A stretch of 64,000 bases of DNA, from positions 124,001-188,000 of the forward strand of contig NZ_JAERRJ010000012.1 of the NCBI RefSeq assembly GCF_016741815.1, written 5' to 3'. This document shows, one piece after another, positions 31,404 to 40,773 of the stretch. A program made the position numbers and the translations under genes. Source of the stretch: Nocardia acididurans. Its GTDB lineage: Bacteria; Actinomycetota; Actinomycetes; Mycobacteriales; Mycobacteriaceae. The notes beneath the pieces were generated by a model that was given only the letters and a program-made list of their open reading frames with translations, did no database searches and was not told where the DNA came from. Position 1 is the first letter of the stretch. Every line of letters starts with the position of its first letter.

Positions 31404-32627
31404 ATGTTTCCCGTCGAGCTGCGCGGAGCGAAGGCGCAGACACTCATGTGGGCCCACGAGCACGAGATCGAAGCGGTTGCGCTGCAGCAACTTCGGAATA
31501 TCTCACGGCTGGAATGGGTGCATGGTGTCCGAGTCATGCCCGACGTGCACCTCGGAAAGGGTGCCACGGTCGGGTCTGTCATCGCCATGAAGGATGCGGT
31601 CGCGCCTGCCGCGGTGGGTGTCGATATCGGATGCGGTATGGAGGCGGTCCGTACTTCAATGACCGCTTCGCAGTTGCCCGACGATCTCCGCTCGCTGCGA
31701 TCTCGAATTGAAGCGGCCGTGCCCGTGGGGTTCTCGGTACACAAGGAACCGGTGGACACCCTTCGGCTGGAGGCCGAGATGTACGGTCAGCGAGCAGCGG
31801 GGACGACACGGCGAGCCGGATGGGATCGGTTCTGGAAGTCGTTCGGTTCGCTGCATCCCGGCGTTCAGCCGCTGGAATCCAAGGCGCACAGGCAGATCGG
31901 CACTCTTGGAAGCGGAAATCATTTCCAAGAATTGTGCATTGATACCGAACAGCGTGTGTGGATCCTGCTGCACTCCGGGAGCCGGAATATCGGGAAGGAG
32001 CTCGCGGAGCGGCATATGGCTATCGCGCGGGCGCTGCCGCACAACCAGAATCTGGTGGATCGGGATCTGGCTGTGTTCCTGGCCAAGACTTCGGAGATGG
32101 ACGCTTATCGGCGGGATTTGATGTGGGCGCAGGAGTATGCGGCTCGGAATCGGGCTGTGATGCTGGCGCTCGTGTGCAAGGCCGTGCGGGAGGAGTTCGC
32201 GGGGGTGGAGGTCGGGTTCGATGAACCCATCAGCTGCCACCACAACTATGTCGCCGAAGAGGTCATCGATGGGATTCCCATGCTGGTGACGCGCAAGGGC
32301 GCGGTGCGGGCAGGTGAAGGGGATCTGGCGTTGATTCCGGGGTCCATGGGGACACGGTCGTATGTGGTTCGCGGGAAGGGGAATCCGGCGTCGTATCAGT
32401 CGGCTTCGCATGGGGCGGGGCGGCGGATGAGCCGGAACGCGGCCAAGCGGCAGTTCACGGTGGCCGATCTCGTGGCGCAGACCGAAGGGGTCGAGTCGCG
32501 GAAGGACATCGGCGTGCTGGATGAGATTCCGGCGGCGTACAAGGACATCGACGCGGTGATCGAGGCGCAGGGGGATCTGGTGGATGTCGTGGCTACGCTG
32601 CGGCAGGTGCTGTGCGTCAAGGGGTGA
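31404..32627 (+). CDS. rtcB: RtcB family RNA ligase
   Basis: RtcB joins RNA 2',3'-cyclic phosphate or 3'-phosphate ends to 5'-OH ends using GTP and Mn2+, in RNA repair or tRNA splicing. This 407-residue protein keeps the active-site motifs: 'MPDVHLGKGATVGSVIAMKD', 'VGVDIGCGME' (metal cysteine at about 77), 'GTLGSGNHFQEL', 'WILLHSGSRNIGKE', 'ISCHHNYV' and the guanylylated histidine in 'SHGAGRRMSR' (about 336). AGAGGAAGG precedes the ATG. No archease, rtcA or rtcR gene is adjacent. The upstream partner is the homing endonuclease. Confidence 0.96.
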   Translation: MFPVELRGAKAQTLMWAHEHEIEAVALQQLRNISRLEWVHGVRVMPDVHLGKGATVGSVIAMKDAVAPAAVGVDIGCGMEAVRTSMTASQLPDDLRSLRSRIEAAVPVGFSVHKEPVDTLRLEAEMYGQRAAGTTRRAGWDRFWKSFGSLHPGVQPLESKAHRQIGTLGSGNHFQELCIDTEQRVWILLHSGSRNIGKELAERHMAIARALPHNQNLVDRDLAVFLAKTSEMDAYRRDLMWAQEYAARNRAVMLALVCKAVREEFAGVEVGFDEPISCHHNYVAEEVIDGIPMLVTRKGAVRAGEGDLALIPGSMGTRSYVVRGKGNPASYQSASHGAGRRMSRNAAKRQFTVADLVAQTEGVESRKDIGVLDEIPAAYKDIDAVIEAQGDLVDVVATLRQVLCVKG

Positions 32628-32725
32628 GGCGCAGGGGTCGGCGGTGGCGAAGGCTGCCGCCGGCTTTTGCGTTGGGGGGTGCGAAGGTGCCGCCGCGGGG
32701 TCGGGTGTCGGTGGCGTGAGGCACG

Positions 32726-34846
32726 ATGGAGCGCGTGACCTCGACCGATTCCGACACCATGACCTCTGGCCCCGGTGACCTGCGGGAGGATGCCGAACGG
32801 CTACTGCGGGAGCTGGCCGGGCCGGAGGCCCGGCTGCGGGAGGATCAGTGGGTTGCCATCGAGGCGCTGGTCGTGCAGGGGCGGCGGGCGCTGGTGGTGC
32901 AGCGCACGGGGTGGGGCAAGTCGGCGGTGTACTTCATCTCGGCGAAGCTGCTGCGGGCGCAGGGGCGGGGTGCGACGGTGATCGTTTCGCCGTTGCTGGC
33001 GTTGATGCGGAATCAGGTGGCCTCGGCGGAGCGGGCGGGAGTTGTTGCGGCGACCATCAATTCGGGGAATGTGACCGAGTGGGACGAGATTCACGCGCAG
33101 GTCGCGGCGGGGGATGTGGATGTACTGCTGGTCAGTCCGGAGCGGTTGAACAATCCGGATTTCCGGGATGCGGTGCTGCCGAAGCTGGCTGCGGATGCGG
33201 GGCTGGTGGTGATCGACGAGGCGCACTGCGTCTCCGATTGGGGGCATGACTTCCGGCCCGATTACCGGCGGATTCGGACGCTCATCGCGGATCTGGGGTC
33301 CGATGTTCCGGTGCTGGCCACGACGGCGACGGCCAATGATCGTGTGGTGAGCGATGTCGCGACGCAGATCGGGACGGACACGCTCGTGCTGCGCGGAAGT
33401 CTGGATCGGGAGTCGCTGCATCTGGCGGTCGTGCGGATACCGGACGCTGTCGAGCGGACGGCGTGGCTGAGCAATCATCTGCGGGAGCTGCCGGGGTCCG
33501 GAATCGTGTACGCGCTCACCGTCGCGGCCGCGCAGGATCTGGCCGACGTGCTGAACTCGCACGGGCACAAGGTCGCCGCGTATACGGGGCAGACCGATCC
33601 GGCCGAGCGGGAAGCGCTCGAGGCCGCGCTGCTGAACAACGATGTGAAGGCGTTGATCGCGACATCCGCACTGGGGATGGGGTTCGACAAACCCGACCTC
33701 GGATTCGTGGTGCATGTGGGAGCGCCGTCGTCGCCCATCTCCTATTACCAGCAGGTGGGGCGTGCGGGGCGTGGCACCGAGCGCGCCGAGGTGGTGTTGC
33801 TGCCGGGGCCGGAGGATCGGCAGATCTGGAGTTATTTCGCCTCGGTCGCGTTCCCGCGTGAGCATGTGGTGCGGTTGGTGCTGGAGAACCTGGATTTCGA
33901 TCGCGCCATGTCGACGGCCGCGCTGGAACCGCTGGTGGAACTCAATCGCTCCCGGCTCGAGATGGTGCTCAAGGTCCTCGACGTGGACGGGGCGGTCAAG
34001 CGTGTGCGCGGCGGGTGGATCGCCACCGGGGAACCGTGGGTGTACGACACCGAGCGGTACGAGCGGCTGAACGCGGCGCGAAATGCCGAGCAGCACGCCA
34101 TGATCGACTATCAGGCCACCGGCGAGTGCCGGATGAACTTCCTGCGGCGGCAGCTGGACGATCCGGGGCTGACGGCCGACTCCCCCGGCTGCGGGCGATG
34201 CGACAACTGCACGGGCACCCGGTTGGACACCGCGGTCGACGCCGAAGCACTCAGTGCCATCCGCACCCGGCTGGATCGGCCGGGCATCGATCTCGCACCG
34301 CGCAAACAGTGGCCGACCGGCATGGCGAAGCTGGGAATCTCGCTGTCCGGCAAGATATCCGACGGTCCGGAGACCGGGCGGGTGCTCGGGCGGCTCAGCG
34401 ATCTCGGGTGGGGGCAGCGGCTGCGGGCCCTGCTGGACGCACCCGATGGGCCGGTGCCGGAGGAAGTGTTCCGCGCCTGCACAGTCGTACTGCGGGAATG
34501 GGATTGGACGCAGCGACCCACCGCCGTCATGGCCATGGACGCCGCGACGCATCCGATCCTCGCCGCCTCACTGGCCGCGCGGCTGGCACAGGTCGGACGG
34601 CTGCGGGATCTCGGCGTGCTGCGACTGCGGCCCGAGTTGCCGCCCGTCTCGGCGGCCAACTCCGCGCACCGGGTGGCGGCGCTGCACAATGCCTGGGAGA
34701 CACCGCATCTCACCGATCTCGACGGACCGATCCTGCTGGTCGACTCGCTCACCGACAGCGGCTGGACCCTGACCATGGCGGCACGGACACTACGGGCGGC
34801 GGGTGCACTGGCGGTGCTGCCGTTCGCGCTGGCCACACCCTCCTGA
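32726..34846 (+). CDS. recQ: RecQ family DNA helicase with C-terminal phosphoribosyltransferase-like domain
   Basis: This 706-residue ATP-dependent 3'-5' helicase has Walker A 'QRTGWGKSAVYFISAK', the RecQ signature 'VVIDEAHCVSDWGHDFRPDY', motif III 'ATTATAND', motif VI 'YYQQVGRAGRG', and a zinc site 'GECRMNFLRRQL...CGRCDNC'. There is no usual HRDC domain at the C-terminus. The last part (about 665-700, 'DGPILLVDSLTDSGWTLTMA') instead looks like the PRPP-binding loop of a phosphoribosyltransferase. I recall this fusion in other actinobacteria; its purpose is unknown. The start could be the ATG at 32726, the GTG at 32735 or the ATG at 32759. Confidence 0.92.
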   Translation: MERVTSTDSDTMTSGPGDLREDAERLLRELAGPEARLREDQWVAIEALVVQGRRALVVQRTGWGKSAVYFISAKLLRAQGRGATVIVSPLLALMRNQVASAERAGVVAATINSGNVTEWDEIHAQVAAGDVDVLLVSPERLNNPDFRDAVLPKLAADAGLVVIDEAHCVSDWGHDFRPDYRRIRTLIADLGSDVPVLATTATANDRVVSDVATQIGTDTLVLRGSLDRESLHLAVVRIPDAVERTAWLSNHLRELPGSGIVYALTVAAAQDLADVLNSHGHKVAAYTGQTDPAEREALEAALLNNDVKALIATSALGMGFDKPDLGFVVHVGAPSSPISYYQQVGRAGRGTERAEVVLLPGPEDRQIWSYFASVAFPREHVVRLVLENLDFDRAMSTAALEPLVELNRSRLEMVLKVLDVDGAVKRVRGGWIATGEPWVYDTERYERLNAARNAEQHAMIDYQATGECRMNFLRRQLDDPGLTADSPGCGRCDNCTGTRLDTAVDAEALSAIRTRLDRPGIDLAPRKQWPTGMAKLGISLSGKISDGPETGRVLGRLSDLGWGQRLRALLDAPDGPVPEEVFRACTVVLREWDWTQRPTAVMAMDAATHPILAASLAARLAQVGRLRDLGVLRLRPELPPVSAANSAHRVAALHNAWETPHLTDLDGPILLVDSLTDSGWTLTMAARTLRAAGALAVLPFALATPS

Positions 34847-34888
34847 CCACGGTCACAGAGTTGGCGGTCGCTTCGCCGGGCCACGGTC

Positions 34889-35100
34889 CTTCAGACCCGC
34901 CGCATCACGCCCGACGAGGCCCGCGCGCAGATGGCCGAGTACATGCCGGCTCCGCTGATTCGATCCCTGCCCGACTTCTGGGCCACCGCCTCCGAACGTC
35001 CCGCCGTCATCGCCGACACCACCGCCACCCTGCTGGCACCCGCGCCCGCAGCTTCCACCAGTGGGTTCGTGAGAATTCCGCGGCCTTCTCCCCCAACTGA
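34889..35100 (+). pseudogene. Frameshifted 3' remnant of an NmrA-like/NAD(P)H-binding family gene
   Basis: One frame reads 'RRITPDEARAQMAEYMPAPL' and 'DFWATASERPAVIADTTATL', typical of the C-terminus of NmrA-type atypical SDRs. About base 35040 the homology continues in another frame as 'ARSFHQWVRENSAAFSPN' before a TGA at 35098. One lost or gained base in the GC-rich run 'GCACCCGCGCCCGC' explains this. No upstream part of the gene is present; recQ ends 43 bp earlier. It is therefore a decayed tail. It accounts for most of the 374-bp interval, and the rest (35101-35220) holds only the next gene's promoter region. Confidence 0.6.
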
Positions 35101-35220
35101 TTCCGGCCGCCCGCACCGGGACGCGGCCACCGGTGTCACCTTCCGCGCGGCGCACCCGGCAACCGGCCCGCGTCACCGGCGTTCCGGTCGTACGCTGTGG
35201 GGCGTGGAAGGAGACCGATC

Positions 35221-35394
35221 ATGAGTGAGCCGACATCCGTCCGTACCCGCTTCGACCCGCGAGCCCGCTGGCGTGAGCTACCGCCCGAACCGGACCGCTG
35301 GATCGAAACCGTGGCGACCGAGCCCGGGGCCTCCGGGTACGGCGCGGCCGGGGTCGACCCGGGCGAGGATGTGGTCCGGTTCTACGGCGGATAG
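35221..35394 (+). CDS. Small hypothetical protein, 57 residues
   Basis: An ideal AAGGAGA ribosome-binding site stands before the ATG at 35221. The product is acidic and proline-rich, with no membrane segment: 'FDPRARWRELPPEPDRWIET' in the first half and 'GAAGVDPGEDVVRFYGG' at the end. I do not recognise a family. Its 83-bp distance from the methyltransferase gene allows co-transcription. Confidence 0.6.
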   Translation: MSEPTSVRTRFDPRARWRELPPEPDRWIETVATEPGASGYGAAGVDPGEDVVRFYGG

Positions 35395-35477
35395 GAAACC
35401 GCTGGTTAACGGCGTGTCATCAGGGCAGGCGACGTAATCTCGGGACACCGCAGTCGCCGCACAACCCTGGAGGCGTC

Positions 35478-36575
35478 ATGGCGTCCACACTTCCGAAAGT
35501 CCCGCCGCTGCCGGTGATTCACGCGGTCGACCGCATCCGCCACCGGCTGGCCGCGCTCCAGCGCCGGCTCGTACCCGGGCATGTGGCGCTGCGAGAGATC
35601 CAGATGGGCGGGTTCCTGGCCCAGGCGGTGCACGCCGCCGCCGCACTCGGCATCGCCGACGCCCTGGCCGCCGGACCTCGACAGCCCGGCGACCTCGCGC
35701 GCACGATCGGCGCGGACGAGGACGGGCTGCGCCGGCTCATGCGGGTACTGATCAGCTTCGAGGTGTTCGCCCAGCGCACCGACGGCGCGTACGCGCTCAC
35801 CCGTGTCTCGCGGGCGCTGCGTGGCGACGCGCCGGTATCGCTGCGAGATCTGTTCCTGTTCTTCGGTTCCGAATATCACCGCGGACACTGGAGTCACCTG
35901 CACGATGCCGTGCGCACCGGGCACGCCGTGGGGCCGGTGCTGGACGGGATGAGCTTCTTCGACTACACCGCCGAGCACCGGGAACTCGGCGAACTGTTCG
36001 ATCGCGCCATGACCAGCGTCAGCAATCTGGCCATCGCTCCGCTGCTGGCCGCCTACGATTTCGGGCGCTTCGGCACCATCGTGGATGTCGGGGCCGGGCA
36101 CGGCAGCCTGCTGATCGAGATCCTGCGCCATACCGAGGCCCGCCGCGGCGTCATCTTCGACCTGCCCGAAGTCGTTGCGGGACTTCAGGATCAGATCAAT
36201 CGGCACGAGCTCACCGACTGCCTCACGGTGGAAACCGGGTCGTTCTTCGACACCGTCCCCAAGGGCGGGGACGCCTATATCCTCAAGCACATCGTCCACG
36301 ACTGGTCCGACACCGAGGCCGAACACCTCCTGCGCACCGCGCGCGCCGCCATGGATCCCGAGGCCACCCTGCTGCTCATCGAGATGGTGCTGCCCGCACA
36401 CAAGCGCCCGCACGCTTCGAAATTCATCGACCTGGAGATGCTGGTCAACGCCCCCGGTCGTGAACGCACCCGCGACGAGTACGGAAACCTCTTGGCCCGC
36501 AGCGGATTCGCGCTCACACGCGTGGTGCCCACCGCCTCGGCCGACAGCGTCGTGGAGGCCCGCCCGATGCGGTAA
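35478..36575 (+). CDS. SAM-dependent O-methyltransferase (COMT-like)
   Basis: This 365-residue methyltransferase has an N-terminal helical dimerisation/winged-helix region ('ALREIQMGGFLAQAVHAAAA', 'LTRVSRALRGDAPVSLRDLF'). The SAM-binding Rossmann domain follows ('GTIVDVGAGHGSLLIEIL', 'VIFDLPEVVAGL'), with the catalytic 'LKHIVHDWSD' and 'LLLIEMVLPAHKRPHASKFI'. These features match plant-COMT-like bacterial O-methyltransferases acting on phenolic or polyketide hydroxyls. The substrate is not identifiable. It is followed 48 bp later by the STAND NTPase gene. Confidence 0.92.
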   Translation: MASTLPKVPPLPVIHAVDRIRHRLAALQRRLVPGHVALREIQMGGFLAQAVHAAAALGIADALAAGPRQPGDLARTIGADEDGLRRLMRVLISFEVFAQRTDGAYALTRVSRALRGDAPVSLRDLFLFFGSEYHRGHWSHLHDAVRTGHAVGPVLDGMSFFDYTAEHRELGELFDRAMTSVSNLAIAPLLAAYDFGRFGTIVDVGAGHGSLLIEILRHTEARRGVIFDLPEVVAGLQDQINRHELTDCLTVETGSFFDTVPKGGDAYILKHIVHDWSDTEAEHLLRTARAAMDPEATLLLIEMVLPAHKRPHASKFIDLEMLVNAPGRERTRDEYGNLLARSGFALTRVVPTASADSVVEARPMR

Positions 36576-36623
36576 GCGAACATATCAGACGGCTCCGCGC
36601 CAGCGTGTCGCTACATTGTCCCC

Positions 36624-39600
36624 ATGACCGAGGGGGATACATCGAGCGCGGAACCGGCCGGAAGCGCCGGGTCCGAGGATCGAACGGCGTCTCCGCGCAA
36701 GCTTTTCGCCCAGCGCTTCGCCGAACTCTATGCCGCGGCGGGAAACCCGACCCTGCGGCGCGTCGCAACCGGGGCCGAAGCGCGTATGCGCGCCGCGCAG
36801 GGCAACCGGCCCGGCGGTGCGTCCCCGCAGCGCATCAGCGACTGGCGAACCGGCCGAAATGTCCCGGCCCGCTTCGAATCCCTGGTGCCGGTGGTCCTCA
36901 CCCTCGCCGACCTGGCCCGGGCATCGGGCCGATCGCTTCCTCGGGAACTGGGCGAGATCCGGGAATGGAAGAAGCTCTGGCATGCGGCCACCACCTGGAA
37001 CCCCGAGGCCGACACCGAGGCGCCCTGCCCGTACCCGGGCCTCACCTCGTACGGGCCGGAGAATCGCGAACTGTTCTTCGGCCGGAGCCGGTGCACGGCG
37101 GAACTCGCCGCCCTGGTGCGCGAAACAGCCGGCGGCGCAGTGGGAATCATCGCGGTGGTGGGTGCTTCGGGGGCCGGGAAGTCCTCACTGCTCGCGGCGG
37201 GCCTGCCCTCGGCACTCGCCGAGTGGACGATCACCTCCTGCACTCCGGGCGCGCATCCGGTCACCGCCCTGCGCGTCGCCCTCGGCGAGCCCGAAGCCGA
37301 GCCCGAATCCGACGCCGAGCCCGGATCCGAATCCGACGCTGAGGCCGAGCCCGAAGCCGAGGCCCAGACCGAAACCGTTCCGGCACAGGACGACACCGAG
37401 CGACGCCTGCTCATCGTCGATCAGTTCGAGGAACTCTTCACCGTCTGCGCCGACGACGGTGAACGCGCCGAATTCCTGCACCTGCTCAACGATCACGCCA
37501 CCCGTGCCGACAGCAGGATCACCGTGGTGATCGCCGTACGCGCCGACTTCTACGGCCACTGCCTGACCTATCCGGTCCTGCAGGACGCCCTCGAGCTCCG
37601 CAGCTACCTGCTCGGGCCGATGCGGATGGACGAACTCGCCCAGGCCATCTCCGGCCCGGCCCGCGCCGTCGGCCTGGAATTGGAGCCCGGCCTCGAAGAG
37701 CTGGTCATCACCGAATTGTGCGGCGCCGGAGCGCATCCCGAGCAGCGCGGTTACGATCCCGGCGCACTGCCCCTGCTCTCCCACGTCATGGCCGCCACCT
37801 GGCAGCGCCGCGAAGGCCGCCGCCTCACCGTCGCCGGGTACCGAAAGGCAGGCGGCGTCACCGGCTCGGTCGCCGACACCGCCGAGAACTCCTGGAACGA
37901 GCTGACTCCCGGCCAGCAGCTCGCCGCGCGCGAGATCCTGCTGGCCCTGGTCACGGTGAGCGAGGATGCGCGGGATACCCGCCGCATCGGCCACCGCGCC
38001 GAACTGCTGCGGCGCGCCGACGACTCCGACGATGCCACGGCCGCAGTGGAATTGCTCTCCAGCGCACGGCTCATCGCGCTGGACGCCGACGCGGTGGCCC
38101 TGACCCACGAGATCGTCCTCACCGCCTGGCCGCGACTGCGCGGCTGGATCGACGCCGATCGAGTCGGATACCTGGTCCGGCAACGCCTGGAAGCCGATGC
38201 GGCGGACTGGGATTCGAACGACCGCGAACCCTCGCTGCTCTACAGCGGCGTCCGATTGCAGCAGGTCCTGGATTCCGTCGATCCGCCCGCACCCGGCCCG
38301 CTCGCCCGCGAGTTCCTCACCGCGAGCACCACGGCCCGGACACGCGCACGCCGCCGATCATCCAGGGGCAAAGCGATACTCGCACTGCTGGGCGTCATCC
38401 TGCTGATCCTCGGCTTCGCCACCTACACCCAAACCCGAGCCGTCCGGCAGCAGCACGACAACCAGACTTTCGCCGCCGTAGTCGCCGAAGCCAACCGTCT
38501 CTGGTCGTCGAATCCGGCCCTGTCCGCGCAGCTGTATCTGGTGGCGCGGCAGCTGCGGGCCGACGACCCGGACGTCGAATCCAAACTGCTTCAGACACAA
38601 CATATTCCACTGGCCAAATCCCTGCCCGGCCACGATGACATGGGCGATTGGGTGGGTTACCTGCCGGGCGGCCGCACCTTGGCGTCCATCGGCGGCAACA
38701 CCCTGCAACTGTGGGACGTCCGCGATCCGCTGCACGCCCGGAAGCTGCCGAACCCCATTCCCGGGGTCTACAGCGCCACCTTCAGCCAGGACGGCACGAA
38801 AATGTGCACCGAGGAGGTGGATTGGGGCACCAACGTGTGGACCTCGAGACTCTGGGATGTGAGCAACCCCGAAAGCCCCCGCGAACTCGCGACACTGCGC
38901 GAACCCGAGGACACGACGGCGGGACCGGCGGTTTTCCTCGCAGACGGCCGGACGATGCTGTCGCTGACCGGATCCCGCCTGCGGCTGTGGGATATCAGCA
39001 CACCCACGACACCGATTCCCGGTGCGTCCTGGCCGCTTTCGAACAACTCGGAGTTCCGGTACTACTCCCGGATGGAGTTGAGCCCCAACCGCGAAGTCGT
39101 GGCGTTGATCGGGCCCGGCGCCACCGAATCCATGGAGACCGTGCAGCTGTGGAACACCGCCAACCCGGCCGCTCCGGCGAGGATCCCCGGTGAACTGCGC
39201 GGCCCCACCGAGGACATCAACGAGATCGCCTTCGATCAGGACAGTCGATTGCTGGCCATCGGCAGCGGCAACTCCTCGATGCAACCCCTGGGCAGAGACA
39301 GCGGAAAAGTACAGCTCTGGGATATCAGCGACCCCGTCCGCGCGCGGGCGACCGGACCGGTCCTGGACACCGGCGCCTCCGCGCTCGACGGGCTGACCTT
39401 CGGGCGCGGCGGGCGAGTCCTGGCCACCGGCAGCGGTGACAGCGCGACGCTGTGGAACATCGCCGAACCGGACGCACCCGTCCGCATCGGTGCGAACCTG
39501 ACGCTCGGAGCATCCACCTGCATGTGGCGCGGGACGGAACGCCCGTGTACCGCCGGACCGAACAGCCTCGCCTTCGGTCCGGACGGGAACACCCTGACCG

Positions 39601-40700
39601 GCATCAGCACCGGCGGCGAACTGCTCGTCTGGTCGCTGCCCGCCACCGTGCTCGACGGGCATGCGGGCTGGCCCAGCCGCCCGCTGTTCGACAGCACCGG
39701 GGAGCGGATGGTCACCGCGTCCACCGACGGGCGAATCGCCGTCTGGGATGCGCGGAACCCCTTGGCGCCGAACCGAATCGGCGAGTACCGGCTGCAGCCC
39801 GGGTTGCACGGCTTCGCCTTGTCGCCCGACGGTCGCACCCTGCTGGTCAGCACGAGCGAATCCACCCCGACCACCTTGCTCGACCTGTCCGATCCAGCGC
39901 GCATCCGGCCACGGGGCACCTGGGAACGACCGTCGACGCAGCACCAGTTCATGCCCAGCCCCGACTGGACGATGATGGCCACCAGCGAGGACGGGAAGAT
40001 CCGGCTCTGGGATCTGTCCGATCTCACCCGGCCGGTCCCGATAGACGCCACGATTCCGACCGCGTGGGGCAATGGAACCGCCGTCTTCGGTCCCGGGAAC
40101 AAGACCCTCGCCGTCTACTCCGGCGGGTCGTTCTCGCTCGCGGACTCGGACGGTTACGACGTATCCATCTGGGATATCGCCGACCCCGCGCACCCGCGCC
40201 GCCTCGGGGAGGTACTGAACGCACCCGCGGGGCCGACCCTGTATTTCCACTTCACCCCGGATCTGCGGACCATGCTCGTCAGCGACGGAGCGACCGTGCA
40301 GAGCTGGGATATCAGCGACCCCGCGCACCCGGCCCGCCTCGGCCCGGCGGTCACCGTGAACCCGATCTCGTCCGGCCTCATCGGATTCAGCGCCGACAAC
40401 CGGACGCTGGTCATCGGCGGCGGGGACGGCACGGTGCAACTGTGGGACTACTCCGATCCCGCCCGGCCCCGCCGGATCGGTGGGCCGATCGTCGACCCGG
40501 GCACGGTCTCCTGGAGCATCGACTTCGGACCGGGCGATCGAATCCTCGCCGGAGCGCGGGAGGGCGGCGAGATCCGCCTGTGGGACCTGGATGTTCAGCA
40601 CGCCATCGACCGGATCTGCGCGATCACCGGCGAGATGTGGACACCGGAACTGTGGGAGCAGTACCTTCCGCGACTGTCCTACGATCCGCCGTGCGACTGA
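36624..40700 (+). CDS. Transmembrane nSTAND1-type NTPase with N-terminal HTH and 14 WD-type repeats
   Basis: This is a 1358-residue signalling protein. Residues about 30-100 form an HTH-like domain ('SPQRISDWRTGRNVPARFES'). 'PYPGLTSYGPENRELFFGR' opens the nSTAND1 NTPase domain, with Walker A 'GASGAGKSS' (180-188) and Walker B 'LLIVDQFEEL' (262-271). An acidic Glu-Pro-Ala repeat (about 222-258) is inserted between them. A winged-helix-like region follows, then one membrane helix ('ILALLGVILLILGFATYT', about 584-601). After that come about 14 repeats of the type 'LWDISDPAHPARLG', enough for two seven-bladed propellers. A conserved-looking tail with 'ICAITGEMW' and 'PPCD' ends the protein. The propellers probably face outward as the sensor. 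Confidence 0.92.
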   Translation: MTEGDTSSAEPAGSAGSEDRTASPRKLFAQRFAELYAAAGNPTLRRVATGAEARMRAAQGNRPGGASPQRISDWRTGRNVPARFESLVPVVLTLADLARASGRSLPRELGEIREWKKLWHAATTWNPEADTEAPCPYPGLTSYGPENRELFFGRSRCTAELAALVRETAGGAVGIIAVVGASGAGKSSLLAAGLPSALAEWTITSCTPGAHPVTALRVALGEPEAEPESDAEPGSESDAEAEPEAEAQTETVPAQDDTERRLLIVDQFEELFTVCADDGERAEFLHLLNDHATRADSRITVVIAVRADFYGHCLTYPVLQDALELRSYLLGPMRMDELAQAISGPARAVGLELEPGLEELVITELCGAGAHPEQRGYDPGALPLLSHVMAATWQRREGRRLTVAGYRKAGGVTGSVADTAENSWNELTPGQQLAAREILLALVTVSEDARDTRRIGHRAELLRRADDSDDATAAVELLSSARLIALDADAVALTHEIVLTAWPRLRGWIDADRVGYLVRQRLEADAADWDSNDREPSLLYSGVRLQQVLDSVDPPAPGPLAREFLTASTTARTRARRRSSRGKAILALLGVILLILGFATYTQTRAVRQQHDNQTFAAVVAEANRLWSSNPALSAQLYLVARQLRADDPDVESKLLQTQHIPLAKSLPGHDDMGDWVGYLPGGRTLASIGGNTLQLWDVRDPLHARKLPNPIPGVYSATFSQDGTKMCTEEVDWGTNVWTSRLWDVSNPESPRELATLREPEDTTAGPAVFLADGRTMLSLTGSRLRLWDISTPTTPIPGASWPLSNNSEFRYYSRMELSPNREVVALIGPGATESMETVQLWNTANPAAPARIPGELRGPTEDINEIAFDQDSRLLAIGSGNSSMQPLGRDSGKVQLWDISDPVRARATGPVLDTGASALDGLTFGRGGRVLATGSGDSATLWNIAEPDAPVRIGANLTLGASTCMWRGTERPCTAGPNSLAFGPDGNTLTGISTGGELLVWSLPATVLDGHAGWPSRPLFDSTGERMVTASTDGRIAVWDARNPLAPNRIGEYRLQPGLHGFALSPDGRTLLVSTSESTPTTLLDLSDPARIRPRGTWERPSTQHQFMPSPDWTMMATSEDGKIRLWDLSDLTRPVPIDATIPTAWGNGTAVFGPGNKTLAVYSGGSFSLADSDGYDVSIWDIADPAHPRRLGEVLNAPAGPTLYFHFTPDLRTMLVSDGATVQSWDISDPAHPARLGPAVTVNPISSGLIGFSADNRTLVIGGGDGTVQLWDYSDPARPRRIGGPIVDPGTVSWSIDFGPGDRILAGAREGGEIRLWDLDVQHAIDRICAITGEMWTPELWEQYLPRLSYDPPCD

Positions 40701-40773
40701 GCCGTCCGATACGGGAGATACCCCGCACCGGACAGCGCGACGGCGCGCCGTGGCACCCGGATCGGCGCTGCCG

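Noticed and set aside
30567..32627. Possibility that the LAGLIDADG gene is an intein or part of RtcB
   Set aside because: RtcB is continuous with all motifs, and the endonuclease has its own stop and lacks splicing blocks (no N-terminal Cys/Ser block A or C-terminal HN junction).
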